Below are positions 35,041-44,353 of a stretch of DNA of 64,000 nucleotides, piece by piece; the first letter of the stretch is position 1, and each line of letters begins with the position of its first letter. The notes under the pieces are model-generated. The model had not been told where the DNA came from, did no database searches, and was given only the letters and a program-made list of their open reading frames with translations. Location: positions 4,807,501 to 4,871,500 of the forward strand of contig NZ_CP029064.1 in NCBI RefSeq assembly GCF_003076275.1, read 5' to 3'. Position numbers and translations under genes: made by a program. This stretch comes from Microbulbifer sp. A4B17 (GTDB lineage Bacteria; Pseudomonadota; Gammaproteobacteria; Pseudomonadales; Cellvibrionaceae).

Positions 35041-36126
35041 ATGACCCCAAAGCAGTTCCAAAATGCCGTTCTGAAATGGTTCGACAAGCACGGGCGCAAA
35101 GACCTGCCCTGGCAGCAGGACATCAACCCCTACCGGGTTTGGGTGTCCGAGATCATGCTGCAGCAGACCCAGGTCACCACAGTGATTCCCTACTTTGAGC
35201 GCTTTATGCAGAGCTTTCCCACCTTGGAAAGTCTCGCCCGCGCCCCCCAGGACAAAGTCCTGGCTCACTGGAGCGGCCTCGGCTACTACGCCCGCGCCCG
35301 CAACCTGCATAAGTGCGCCCAGACGGTACTGAAGGAATACAGCGGGGAATTTCCCCAGGACGTAGAAGTACTGACCGAATTGAGCGGCATAGGCCGCTCC
35401 ACCGCTGGCGCTATTGCCAGTATCAGTATGGGGCTCAGGGCGCCGATCCTCGATGGCAACGTCAAACGGGTTCTGGCCCGCTTTCACGCCGTGGAAGGCT
35501 GGCCCGGGCAGACCGCGGTTGCCAATCATCTGTGGGAACTGGCAGAGACCTACACCCCGAACAAACGCATTAACGACTACACCCAGGTAATGATGGACCT
35601 GGGTGCCACTCTGTGCACCCGCTCCAAACCCCGCTGTGAAGAGTGTCCGGTGAAAAAGTCCTGTATGGCACACGCCCAGGGCAATCCACAGGATTACCCC
35701 GGCAAGAAACCGCGCAAGGAAAAGCCGGTGCGCAGCACCACCCTGCTCTTGCTTGAACACAAAGGTGAAATCTATCTGGAACAGCGCCCGCCCAGTGGTA
35801 TCTGGGGAGGACTCTGGAGCCCACCTGAAGCCGACAATACCAGCGACTGGCTCAAGGCAAAGCGCTGGCGCGCCAGTGACACCCAGACCCTGCCGACCCT
35901 GCGTCACACCTTCACTCACTTTCACCTGGATATTTCACCGGTGTGGGTACAATTGAGCAAAGTCCCAGCACAGGTGGCGGAGAGCGGCGCTGGCTGGTAT
36001 AAACTGCGGCGTTTAAACCGCCCACGCGCGGCCCAGGAGCTGGGGCTACCCGCCCCTATCGTCAAGCTGGCAAAACAACTACTGGCGATGCAGGCTCCCC
36101 TGCTCGCCCCGACCGCTGCCGACTAA
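35041..36126 (+). CDS. mutY: MutY, adenine DNA glycosylase
   Basis: A 361-residue base-excision enzyme that removes A opposite 8-oxoG. It has the helix-hairpin-helix and catalytic region (LSGIGRSTAGAI...APILDGNVKRVLARF, with the catalytic Asp). The 4Fe-4S loop is CTRSKPRCEECPVKKSC. A C-terminal NUDIX-like recognition domain begins near residue 230. I start at MTPKQFQ (35041); the frame is open from 34993 but the extra residues are not conserved. It is followed closely by yggX, the usual gammaproteobacterial partner. Confidence 0.95.
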   Translation: MTPKQFQNAVLKWFDKHGRKDLPWQQDINPYRVWVSEIMLQQTQVTTVIPYFERFMQSFPTLESLARAPQDKVLAHWSGLGYYARARNLHKCAQTVLKEYSGEFPQDVEVLTELSGIGRSTAGAIASISMGLRAPILDGNVKRVLARFHAVEGWPGQTAVANHLWELAETYTPNKRINDYTQVMMDLGATLCTRSKPRCEECPVKKSCMAHAQGNPQDYPGKKPRKEKPVRSTTLLLLEHKGEIYLEQRPPSGIWGGLWSPPEADNTSDWLKAKRWRASDTQTLPTLRHTFTHFHLDISPVWVQLSKVPAQVAESGAGWYKLRRLNRPRAAQELGLPAPIVKLAKQLLAMQAPLLAPTAAD

Positions 36127-36141
36127 AACCAGGAGGAGTCC

Positions 36142-36417
36142 ATGTCCAGAACCGTATTCTGCCGCAAGTACCAAGAGGAATTGGAAGGCCTGGATGCACC
36201 GCCCTTCCCCGGCCCAAAAGGCATGGACATCTTCGAGAATGTTTCCAGAAAAGCCTGGCAGGAGTGGATGTCCCACCAGACCATGCTGATTAACGAAAAG
36301 CACCTGAACATGATGGAGCCTTCAAGCCGCGCATACCTGAGCGAGCAGATGCTGAAGTTCTTAAGTGGCGAGGAATACGACGCAGCCGACGGCTACGTAC
36401 CGCCGGAACAGCAGTAA
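36142..36417 (+). CDS. yggX: YggX, Fe(II)-trafficking/oxidative-damage protein
   Basis: A 91-residue protein with the family start [17 protein letters not shown] (conserved Cys7) and the [20 protein letters not shown] core. In relatives it protects iron-sulfur clusters, including those of MutY, and improves resistance to superoxide. It starts 15 bp after mutY with an AGGAGG-like site and is clearly in the same operon. Confidence 0.96.
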   Translation: MSRTVFCRKYQEELEGLDAPPFPGPKGMDIFENVSRKAWQEWMSHQTMLINEKHLNMMEPSSRAYLSEQMLKFLSGEEYDAADGYVPPEQQ

Positions 36418-36474
36418 CACAACGCCTCAAAGCTTCCCCGGCAAAGAAAGAAAACTTTTTTATAATCAAGGGGT

Positions 36475-36502
36475 TGACTCTGCCCCGGGGAAGGGCTTTA
36501 AT
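36475..36502 (+). promoter_or_regulatory. Promoter of the tRNA-Phe gene
   Basis: TTGACT and TTTAAT are separated by 16 bp and followed by a GC-rich stretch (CGCGCCTCGCG). That is the discriminator type seen at stable-RNA promoters under stringent control. Confidence 0.65.
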
Positions 36503-36543
36503 ACGCGCCTCGCGACGCAGGGGAAGCCCGGCAAGATCGCAAA

Positions 36544-36619
36544 GCCCGGATAGCTCAGTCGGTAGAGCAGGGGATTGAAAATCCCCGTGTCGGTGGTTCG
36601 ATTCCGCCTCCGGGCACCA
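36544..36619 (+). tRNA. tRNA-Phe (GAA)
   Basis: A 76-nt cloverleaf with CCA encoded. The acceptor pairs GCCCGGA with TCCGGGC, the D-loop is AGCTCAGTCGGTAGAGC, the anticodon GAA is at 36577-36579, and the T-arm is GGTTCGATTCC. It is followed within a few bases by a strong terminator. Confidence 0.98.
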
Positions 36620-36624
36620 TATTC

Positions 36625-36658
36625 AAAAAGCCTCATCCGTAAGGATGGGGCTTTTTTT
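36625..36658 (+). terminator. Terminator after tRNA-Phe
   Basis: AAAAAGCCTCATCC pairs with GGATGGGGCTTTTT (one wobble) around GTAA and continues into a T-run. Confidence 0.9.
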
Positions 36659-36659
36659 A

Positions 36660-36997
36660 TGCCCAAAATACTAAAGTAAGTTCGGATGTCCTCAAATTTG
36701 ACATATCAGTCTATGTAAAAAAAGATATCGGTTCTCACTACCCCAAAAATTATCTCAGTTAATCCTCTAAGCTACATACACCATTCAAGTAAATTTACCC
36801 CCTCGTTACCACACCAGAAAGAGCCTTAGCCTCCCCTAATAATAAGAAAAAATGTAAGAGTGAACTTGTACGAAAGTCCAGCCTTTAAAAACTCAATAAT
36901 TTCCCAGTTTTTTACTTTAGGTTTACTCAACCTAGCAATTAATGAATAATATAAAATTCAGTTTTATATTTCATAGCAAATATTTTATGGGGAACAA
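36660..36997. other. AT-rich gene-free stretch after tRNA-Phe
   Basis: Noticeably more AT-rich than the DNA before the tRNA gene. No open reading frame, integrase or duplicated tRNA end can be seen. It is the left part of a gene-poor region reaching to about 39300. Confidence 0.5.
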
Positions 36998-37336
36998 ATG
37001 TTTAAAAAATCAATTGCTGCATTATGTCTATGCCTTTCCAATTTTGCATATGGAGGAAATGATCAAGTACCAATAGATCGTGAAATATACACAATAAAAA
37101 CATATGAAAGTTTTGCGGTTATTTATTTTAAGCCTGGATTTACCAATACACAGGGCTGCCCAACTACAACTGAAGAGCAAGTCATATTGGAGTTCGAAGA
37201 TAATACTTCTAAAGAAATGTATTCAGCTCTACTTTCAGCTGCTACAGCAAATAAAAAAGTAGGCTTTGGTATTAGCGGCTGCACCATCCATTCTTTAGGC
37301 TATCCAACAATATATCGAGTAGATGTAGATTATTGA
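36998..37336 (+). CDS. Hypothetical exported protein in AT-rich region
   Basis: A 112-residue protein with a signal peptide (MFKKSIAALCLCLSNFAYGG). The mature domain of about 92 residues holds two cysteines (TQGCPTT and ISGCTIH) that could form one disulfide, and is mostly beta by pattern. A GGGGAA site precedes the start. Codon use is AT-rich, unlike the flanking housekeeping genes, which suggests recent acquisition. No family recognised. Confidence 0.6.
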   Translation: MFKKSIAALCLCLSNFAYGGNDQVPIDREIYTIKTYESFAVIYFKPGFTNTQGCPTTTEEQVILEFEDNTSKEMYSALLSAATANKKVGFGISGCTIHSLGYPTIYRVDVDY

Positions 37337-38171
37337 TGATAATTTCGCTACTTAAAAAAGTAACTTTCCAGTAGCGAAACCTTCATAACTTATGGCTTTG
37401 TGAAATTGAAGTACTCAGAATATTTTTAGGCAGTCATTTACCCTTATCAATATCACCAAAAATTCCACAGAAAAGTAATTATTTTTACCTAACCATCGAA
37501 AAAGAACGTTTTCACATATAATAACTAACGCAACAGAACAACCCAAGACCAAGCAAATCAAAAAACCTATCGTAAAAAAATTCGAAAATGAACAACGCTA
37601 ACAACGTTGCCTCCAAACAGACTGAAATAACCCGGGAAAAAACTTATAGCTATCAGCCTAAATATAGATGACTTTATTAACCCCGAGCTCGAATCAAGTC
37701 TTATAACAGACTTATTTTTGAACAACTTAATTACCCTGAATTTTTAATTAATTATCAAAAACTGTATGGCAATTATTTAGCCTCTATAGGAATCAACAGC
37801 CATTTTCAAACTGTATTACCTAAAAACTTCACCATTTATCTTCGAGATCCTGCTTTATATTTCCATATACAATTCAAATGGCCAAATAAATGTAGCGATT
37901 GATGTTATCAGTAATGCGAAAACGTATCTGTTCGAGTTGAATTTAGCTATCTATATAAAAATAGCGGAACCCCTATGATTAGATAGAAAAGATATCTAAA
38001 CTGCTAATCAAAATCAGCAAGCTTAAAATTTCATAAAGACAATATTGACTTCGAATATACAGTTAAATATTTCGAAAGAATTAAAAAATTAAAATATATA
38101 AACAATGACAACATTAATTGAAGCATATAAAGGATCACCCACATTAAAAAATATTAACTTTTGCCCCCCAG
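37337..38171. other. AT-rich stretch without an intact gene
   Basis: Short coding-like runs occur (for example a 27-codon frame from 37587, and FLINYQKLYGNYLASIGINS around 37740-37800) but none is open for long. They could be remnants of one or more decayed genes; I cannot identify them. Confidence 0.4.
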
Positions 38172-38723
38172 TTACTGCCAATCTGTATTTAAAACAGATG
38201 CAATACTCAAAGGAACATCTTTACTGGACATTTTTTTAATTTTTAATACATCCAGCGCCTGGCCAACTGGAAGCTGCGAACTTCCCCAAAACTGTCTTGA
38301 CACATCATTAATATCGAAGGTTTTTAATAATCTATATAAAACCCCATCACGTGCCTCAACGTAATAGTGCATCCAAAAGTCAAATTTGTTCCCTGTTGGA
38401 GCAAATATCCCAATTACATTAACATCCAATTCACATAAATTGTTATTCTCTGGGTCAGCTGAATTCGGCCTAAAATTTCCATAATATATTTTATCCAGAT
38501 CCCACAACATACATGCTGTCATAACAGCATTAAATGTATTCACTGTTTCAAAGCCAACGTAAACTCCACACCAAGGGATTGTGAAGGCGCCTTCCGGTTC
38601 AATAATGAACGTAACATCATCATGGAAGGTGCTTCTCCACCCGTCATGATCTTTAGCGAGCCAGGTCTCATAGTTCTTCGTCATAACCTGTCGCGCCACT
38701 GAGTCGTATTCAGACTTTGTCAT
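38172..38723 (-). CDS. SnoaL/NTF2-like protein
   Basis: A 183-residue protein whose pattern fits the NTF2/SnoaL cone fold: N-terminal helix YETWLAKDHDGWRSTFHDDVTFIIEPEG, then strands with a central FDFWMHYYVEARDGVLYRLLKTFDIND. These folds serve as small enzymes or binding pockets, often for polyketides, steroids or small aromatics. The ATG at 38723 has an AAGGAG site 9 bp upstream; the frame opens earlier without one. It stands alone in an AT-rich region. Confidence 0.6.
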   Translation of the reverse strand: MTKSEYDSVARQVMTKNYETWLAKDHDGWRSTFHDDVTFIIEPEGAFTIPWCGVYVGFETVNTFNAVMTACMLWDLDKIYYGNFRPNSADPENNNLCELDVNVIGIFAPTGNKFDFWMHYYVEARDGVLYRLLKTFDINDVSRQFWGSSQLPVGQALDVLKIKKMSSKDVPLSIASVLNTDWQ

Positions 38724-38774
38724 CTCATATTTCTCCTTTCGGGTATTTTGGAAGTAATCTCCTTGTGGACTCAA

Positions 38775-39326
38775 ATCATTTTTCCCTCAACCCCCAACAC
38801 CTATCTAGTTTAGTTTCATTTCCCTTGAGATAAACTAATAGATATTTTACATATTTATTTCAACACTGAATTAAATCACCATATGCTATTGTCGACAGAT
38901 AGATATTCACAAATAATTTCAGCAACACTAATGACTGGCAAGACTAAAAACTTAGTAATTAAATATACTATTAGTATTGAAAATGCGACCAATGAAATAT
39001 CAATTATAAATTCAACAATAAAATACGGGCTGAATCCTACCCTAGTAATTACTTGTTAATAAGAAAAATCAGTATATTCAAAGTTCAGCAGGAAAATTCT
39101 ATATCTGATACTTTCAATACTGGCTTCCCTTATAGATCAGACATTATCCAGCAATGTACGTCACCTGATTCACCTATGGGCTTGATGAAATCGATCTCAC
39201 TGAAGTTATGATGAATGTCGAATAATTGTTGAAATGCCGGCCCGCAGGTATTTCACACTCTCGCGCTCATATTTAATACTGCTAACCTTGGGCCTGTTAG
39301 GAGATAACAATAAGGAGAGGCAAGGA
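38775..39326. other. AT-rich intergenic DNA
   Basis: I see no gene or repeat here. The right end carries a good ribosome site for the DUF1810-like gene. Confidence 0.4.
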
Positions 39327-39764
39327 ATGACTCAATTATTTCACCTGGAGCGCTTTGTTACGGCGCAAGATAGCTCTTATGAGAGCGCCTTAAGCGAATT
39401 GCACAGCGGACATAAACGCTCACACTGGATGTGGTACATATTTCCGCAGGTCTCCGGCTTGGGGCACAGTGCGACGTCCGAGCATTTCGCGATTAAAAAC
39501 CTGGAAGAAGCCCGAGCTTATTTGGAACACCCTGTGCTCGGGCCCCGGCTCAAAGAGTGCTGCAGGGAGCTGTTACAGCTGAATAAGCTATCCGCTCACC
39601 AAATATTCGGCTCGCCGGATGACGTTAAACTCAAGTCATCCATGACGTTGTTTTCCATTGCAGATCCCACCGACAAGTTATTTGATGAGGTGTTGGAAAA
39701 GTACTTTGAGGGACAAAAGGACACTCGTACATTTGAGATCCTGAAAGTCCCTCTCCAACATTAA
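39327..39764 (+). CDS. DUF1810-family protein
   Basis: A 145-residue protein matching the DUF1810 pattern: LERFVTAQDSSYESALSELHSGHKRSHWMWYIFPQVSGLGHSATS, then LEEARAYLEHPVLGPRLKECC and the DDVKLKSSMTLFS segment. The biochemical role of the family is not established as far as I know. The ATG at 39327 sits just after an AAGGA site; the frame upstream is open but not conserved. Confidence 0.85.
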   Translation: MTQLFHLERFVTAQDSSYESALSELHSGHKRSHWMWYIFPQVSGLGHSATSEHFAIKNLEEARAYLEHPVLGPRLKECCRELLQLNKLSAHQIFGSPDDVKLKSSMTLFSIADPTDKLFDEVLEKYFEGQKDTRTFEILKVPLQH

Positions 39765-39776
39765 TATCCTCTCAAG

Positions 39777-41114
39777 TTAAGCAGTTTGGGTAGTCGCTTC
39801 CTCCAGCCTATCGCTACCCAGCAGCTTATCCATCACCAAACAAGCAGTCAGGTCTCCGGTGACATTCACTGCTGTACGACACATATCGAGAATCCGATCC
39901 ACTCCCAGAATCAGTGCAATGCCCTCCGGCGGTACGCCAATGCCGGCCAGAATTGTCGCCAGAATTACGATACCGACGCCCGGTGTACTGGGAGAGCCAA
40001 TTGAAGCGCCAACAGTAGTCACTGTCAGGCCCACTAGTTGCGCAGTTGTCAGGTCAATACCGTATACCTGGGTTAGGAATACCGCGGCGATTACCTGGTA
40101 AAGCGCCGTGCCATCCATATTCACGGTGGCGCCAAGTGGCACGATAAATTTAGCGATGGATGGTTTTACTCCCAAAGGGCTCTCCGCAACACGCATGGAT
40201 AGGGGCATTACAGCGGCAGAACTGGATGTGGAGAATGCCAGCAGCTGCACTCCGCTAATTCGCTGTAAAAAGGTAACCGGGCCAACTGAGGCGACCAGGG
40301 AGACAATGATCAGGTAAAAGCTGAGAAGGATTAGTAGCCCCAGGATCACGGTGCCCACGTACACGGACATCCCGAGAATTGCAGTGAGACCGACGCGAAT
40401 AGCGATATCTGCCAGGAGACCAAATACGGCCAGGGGCGCAAACAGCATGGCCCAGCCAACCACCTTAAGTGCCACCTCCTGAATAATGCCAAAGGCGTAT
40501 ACCGCTGTTTCCCGCTGCTTCTGCGGCAATAGCATCACTGCAACACCAATAAAAATCGCGTAGACCACCAGCTGCAACATATTGCGCATGGCAATACTTT
40601 CGTTGAGGTTGGCGGGAATCAATTCAGCAATACGCTCGGGGAGTGGCTTGGACTCCATAACCTGGGGGGCACTCGCGGCCTGCAACTCGGTAGCGGCGCT
40701 AAGCAGGGACTCATCGATATAGTCGCCAGGTTGGATCAACTGGACCAGGATAATCCCGATAATCACCGCAACGGTGGTGGTACCGACAAAGTAGGGGGCG
40801 ATTCGCAACCCGACACGTTTAAGCTGACTGACATTCCCGCTGCCACTGAGCCCCAGAATGATTGAGGACATAATCAGCGGTATCACCACCATCTGGATCA
40901 TATTTAGAAAGATGGAGCCCGGCAGCTTAAACCAGCTGGCCAATGCCGCACTGAGATCCTGGCTTACCAGCGCGGCCCCCTCAGGAGATAGCAGCAGGCC
41001 AACTGTTAACCCAAGGATCATGGCAATCACTATCTGCATCCAAAGGCGAGTGCGCACCAGCACACCTAGGGATTCAACCATTCGGATCAAATAGAAATTC
41101 GTACCATTGCTCAT
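39777..41114 (-). CDS. Dicarboxylate/amino-acid:cation symporter (DAACS family)
   Basis: A 445-residue inner-membrane transporter with eight helices and two re-entrant hairpins. Family motifs are the serine-rich STSSSAAVMPLSM in hairpin 1, NMDGTALYQ in TM7, and GSPSTPGVGIVILATIL in hairpin 2. It imports glutamate, aspartate or C4-dicarboxylates with Na+ or H+. It lies next to a YHYH-domain gene and a LysR gene that face the CmcJ-like/dehydrogenase set, so it may feed or export their substrate. Confidence 0.92.
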   Translation of the reverse strand: MSNGTNFYLIRMVESLGVLVRTRLWMQIVIAMILGLTVGLLLSPEGAALVSQDLSAALASWFKLPGSIFLNMIQMVVIPLIMSSIILGLSGSGNVSQLKRVGLRIAPYFVGTTTVAVIIGIILVQLIQPGDYIDESLLSAATELQAASAPQVMESKPLPERIAELIPANLNESIAMRNMLQLVVYAIFIGVAVMLLPQKQRETAVYAFGIIQEVALKVVGWAMLFAPLAVFGLLADIAIRVGLTAILGMSVYVGTVILGLLILLSFYLIIVSLVASVGPVTFLQRISGVQLLAFSTSSSAAVMPLSMRVAESPLGVKPSIAKFIVPLGATVNMDGTALYQVIAAVFLTQVYGIDLTTAQLVGLTVTTVGASIGSPSTPGVGIVILATILAGIGVPPEGIALILGVDRILDMCRTAVNVTGDLTACLVMDKLLGSDRLEEATTQTA

Positions 41115-41303
41115 AGTTGGTATTCCGGTTTACCTGAAATAGTTAGAGGAATTATGTCCCAGGGCCATGAAGGAAACCTGACGGTCAGATCAAGTCCGGG
41201 GCTTAAATGACAGTTATTTGGCGCTATTTATTGTTACCAGGACCAATAAAGAGCACTGAAACTTACGCCGTCACCGTTAGTTGAAGCAACAATCGGGCCT
41301 TAG

Positions 41304-42284
41304 TTAGCGCCTGGGTGGCCCTGGGGGTCCCCGATGGGAGAAATCGCATTGGCTTTGGTTGCCGGCCAGGGCGCAGCCTCTCTCTCCCATAAGACAGTAC
41401 AGGATATCGTTTTCTGCAGCGAGGTTGGCGTGGTAGTGATAACCCAGATCGGCAAATTCATGGCCTCGGCATTCATCCAGGTCGTCAGGCTCGCGACCAT
41501 CGGCATTCTCCCGCGCATAGATCAGGTAGCCATCTATAGCGATACCGACAATCGCAGCATGGCTTGCAGCAGACGGGTAGGCTTGACTGCAACCCAGGGC
41601 AGCGTGGTAGTGATAGCCCACATGGGGGTTTACATGACCACCGCAGGCATCCACTGGCGCCAAGGTGTGTGCGCCTAAAATTGCACCGATGGGCGCGCTG
41701 ATATCAAATTTAACCCCATTAAAAGCGACCCCATAACCGGAAAAACCATCGGGATTCTGCTTTGACTTGGCCTTCTCAGGCTGTACGGGGATCAGGTAGC
41801 GGGTATGAAATTCTGGGCCCATATAGCTGGCCAAACACTCCACGCAGTAATTGTTGTATTGCGGTGCCACATCAGGCCGCGCGGCCATCTCGCAGGCCTG
41901 CTTCGAATCGGTAACCTTTATCGCCCCGGTTTTGGGATCATATAGGCTCCATTTTGGATCAGAGAAAAAGGTCGCGGCATTTTTAACGAAAGGTCCATCA
42001 ATCGGCACTATCTGCTGCTTGATAAACATCATACCGCCAGACGTAATTGGGTCGACAACATTGCGTGGGCACCAGGGCCCCATTTTATGTTTGGGTTCAG
42101 CCTTTACCACAATCATCCAGCATTGGGTCTTACGCCCCTCAGAGAGGGTGCAATCCACTTTTTTAATTTCCTCAACCAATGCGTCTTTGGCAAATAAGTG
42201 GGGGATACCTATTTGCTCGGTAAAATCGGTATGAGCGTAAACAGAAGCGCTTAAAAATATCAGTAGAAAAAATGCTACACGCAT
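41304..42284 (-). CDS. YHYH-domain exported protein
   Basis: A 326-residue secreted protein (signal peptide MRVAFFLLIFLSASVYA). Two copies of the YHYH signature appear, in NPHVGYHYHAALGCSQAYPS and ADLGYHYHANLAAENDILYC, each following a GGH or RGHE element. The HxH groups suggest metal binding. YHYH proteins are periplasmic and mostly uncharacterised. The start at 42284 is chosen because the signal peptide begins there; the frame reaches the lysR stop at 42341. Confidence 0.8.
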   Translation of the reverse strand: MRVAFFLLIFLSASVYAHTDFTEQIGIPHLFAKDALVEEIKKVDCTLSEGRKTQCWMIVVKAEPKHKMGPWCPRNVVDPITSGGMMFIKQQIVPIDGPFVKNAATFFSDPKWSLYDPKTGAIKVTDSKQACEMAARPDVAPQYNNYCVECLASYMGPEFHTRYLIPVQPEKAKSKQNPDGFSGYGVAFNGVKFDISAPIGAILGAHTLAPVDACGGHVNPHVGYHYHAALGCSQAYPSAASHAAIVGIAIDGYLIYARENADGREPDDLDECRGHEFADLGYHYHANLAAENDILYCLMGERGCALAGNQSQCDFSHRGPPGPPRR

Positions 42285-42340
42285 GGCGACCACTACCTGA
42301 ACCCTTGGAATGCTCAAGTTTAGCAGCGCTGCCTCACTCA

Positions 42341-43321
42341 CTAATTACTGGGAAATTGTTGTGCTAACAGGGTGCGAATCCACTTGTGCAAAGGGTCCTG
42401 ACTACTGCGAGTATGCCAGGCGGCAATCACATCAAACCCCGGGGGCTGTTCGACAATAGGCAGTGTTTTGAGTCGGGGGTCAGGCAACAGTCGCGAGGGC
42501 AAAAAGGCAACGGCATTGGTAGAAGCAATGCACTCGGCTGCGGCGGCAAAAGAGGGGACAGACAGCACCACATTGCGCTCCAAACCAAACTGCTCAAACC
42601 AACTATCCGCCATGCCCCGCAGATCTCCCCTGGAAGGTGATACCACCAGCTGTGGTAAAGCCGCCAACACTTCCATTTCCAAAGGCTGATTGGCGCTGTG
42701 CAGCATATCGGTGTGCTGACAACATACGCAGACGTAGTGCTCTCGATACAACAACATACTGGGACTATTATCCGGCACAAATCCCGGCGTGCTAAACACC
42801 AGATCCACTTCACCGGTTTGCAGTTGCTGGGCCATGCGATCAATCTCCAACTTAAGCACCACGACTTTTATATCCGGGGCCTGCTGACGCAGTTGCTTGA
42901 GGAGAACCGGCAGTACCACCCGCTGCTCAAAGTCCGTTGCACTGATGGTAAAGATGCCCCGATGCTGTGCCGGATCAAATTCATCCGCACGCAGCAGCGC
43001 CGCGACATTATTCAGGATCTCATCCAATTTCGGAGCCAGGCGCTCGGCCAGGGGCGTGGGAATAACACCGTTGCTGGTGCGGATAAACAGCCGGTCATCA
43101 AATATTTCCCGCAGGCGTTTCAATTGTTCACTGACTGTTTGCTGGCTCACACCCAGCTGGTCAGCCACCCGGGATAAATTCAGTTCCCGCAAGATAGCGT
43201 TCATTAAGCGAAGTTGACGTAACTCCAGCCTCTCCAGTGGGTTCGCCCGATGATTTCTGCTCAAACCTGTATCACTCACAACTGTTACTTGGTTTTCATT
43301 GTATCCACGTAACCCTAGCAT
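42341..43321 (-). CDS. LysR-family regulator divergent from the CmcJ-like cluster
   Basis: A LysR protein of about 326 residues. It has a helix-turn-helix (SRVADQLGVSQQTVSEQLKRLREIFDDRLFIRTSNG) and an effector domain beginning FTISATDFEQRVV. The N-terminus is longer than usual: an ATG at 43321 or a GTG at 43372 are both possible, and true LysR similarity begins only around residue 30. It is divergent from the CmcJ-like gene with an extremely short interval, the classical arrangement for a LysR regulator and its target. Confidence 0.85.
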   Translation of the reverse strand: MLGLRGYNENQVTVVSDTGLSRNHRANPLERLELRQLRLMNAILRELNLSRVADQLGVSQQTVSEQLKRLREIFDDRLFIRTSNGVIPTPLAERLAPKLDEILNNVAALLRADEFDPAQHRGIFTISATDFEQRVVLPVLLKQLRQQAPDIKVVVLKLEIDRMAQQLQTGEVDLVFSTPGFVPDNSPSMLLYREHYVCVCCQHTDMLHSANQPLEMEVLAALPQLVVSPSRGDLRGMADSWFEQFGLERNVVLSVPSFAAAAECIASTNAVAFLPSRLLPDPRLKTLPIVEQPPGFDVIAAWHTRSSQDPLHKWIRTLLAQQFPSN

Positions 43322-43373
43322 TGTGAGCAGATTGGCCCGTATGGCATCCACTTCGGTGGGGGGAGAGTTCACT

Positions 43374-44288
43374 ATGCAAACCGCAGCCCGATCCTCCTTT
43401 CAGGATCAATTAGTTACAGCAATTATTCACTACGCTGATCCCAGTAGCGATCTGGTGTACGACAAGCGTTCAGAGGGCCCAGGGCCCGCCAATCTGGTCG
43501 AGAATGTTATTTCCCAGCAGGTTCATATCTACGATGGTCGCGCCCTGAAAACCGCCGGGGAGCGTTTTCGTCTCGATACCCAGGGATTTGAGCTGGTACG
43601 CCCTATGCTCGGCATTAACCTGCGCCAGCTGGATGATGCGCTACACGCGCTGGACCAACCCTCAGGGAGTAGCCCCAGCCCTGAGGAGCGCGACCAGTTG
43701 ATTCGCACCCAATGGTATCCAGCCATTGAATCCTGGATAGGCGCTCACCTGGGTGCAGCAAAGGTACTGACCTTTGACCACACGTTGCGAGCCCAACCAT
43801 CGACTGATGCGACACCAGAGCTGAGCCGCAGTCGCCGATCCCCCGTGAAATTGGTGCACAACGACTACACACCCTGGTCCGCAGAGCGCCAGCTAAAGGA
43901 AACCCTGGAGGCCCGGGGTTACAAACCCTCAGATTACCCGCGCTACCAGTTTATTAATCTCTGGCTGCCCCTATTGCGCCCGGTGCAGGAGTCGCCGTTG
44001 GCAATGGTGGACCTGCGCACTGTCGCCGCCAGTGATTTCCACAATATGCGATTAATTTACCCAGAGCGAAAAGGGCAGATTTCGGTGCTGAGTTTCAACC
44101 CGGTTCACCGCTGGATTTGGTTTAGCGATATGCAGCCCGGCGAAGGCGTTTTACTGCGGGTCTTCGATAGCCAGCACCGAGGCGATGTAACCGGTGTTCC
44201 CCACTGCGCTTTCGACCTGCCGGGAAGTGCAGGGGCACCCCGTAGAACCAGCCTGGAAATTCGCACTATTGTCCTGTTTGACCAATAA
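43374..44288 (+). CDS. CmcJ/NvfI-like oxidoreductase
   Basis: A 304-residue protein whose second half matches the CmcJ/NvfI family. It has VKLVHNDYTPWSAERQL (first metal or active-site region, His-x-Asp), the NLWLPLLRPVQESPLAMVDLRTV segment, and VLSFNPVHRWIWFSDMQPGEGVLLRVFDS. Family members include the cephamycin 7-alpha-methoxylation helper and gibberellin desaturase-like or fungal iron oxygenases. The ATG at 43374 has a GGGGGAGAG site. It leads a three-gene unit with an aldehyde dehydrogenase and a 2-oxoglutarate-type oxygenase. Confidence 0.75.
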   Translation: MQTAARSSFQDQLVTAIIHYADPSSDLVYDKRSEGPGPANLVENVISQQVHIYDGRALKTAGERFRLDTQGFELVRPMLGINLRQLDDALHALDQPSGSSPSPEERDQLIRTQWYPAIESWIGAHLGAAKVLTFDHTLRAQPSTDATPELSRSRRSPVKLVHNDYTPWSAERQLKETLEARGYKPSDYPRYQFINLWLPLLRPVQESPLAMVDLRTVAASDFHNMRLIYPERKGQISVLSFNPVHRWIWFSDMQPGEGVLLRVFDSQHRGDVTGVPHCAFDLPGSAGAPRRTSLEIRTIVLFDQ

Positions 44289-44353
44289 CACCAACGCTTT
44301 TAAGAAAATACCCGGCCACTCAATAAAGTGGCCGGATTGAGTGAGACCTCATT

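Noticed and set aside
37587..37670. 27-codon open frame in the AT-rich region
   Set aside because: Too short, without signal peptide or good ribosome site; may be the start of a broken gene.
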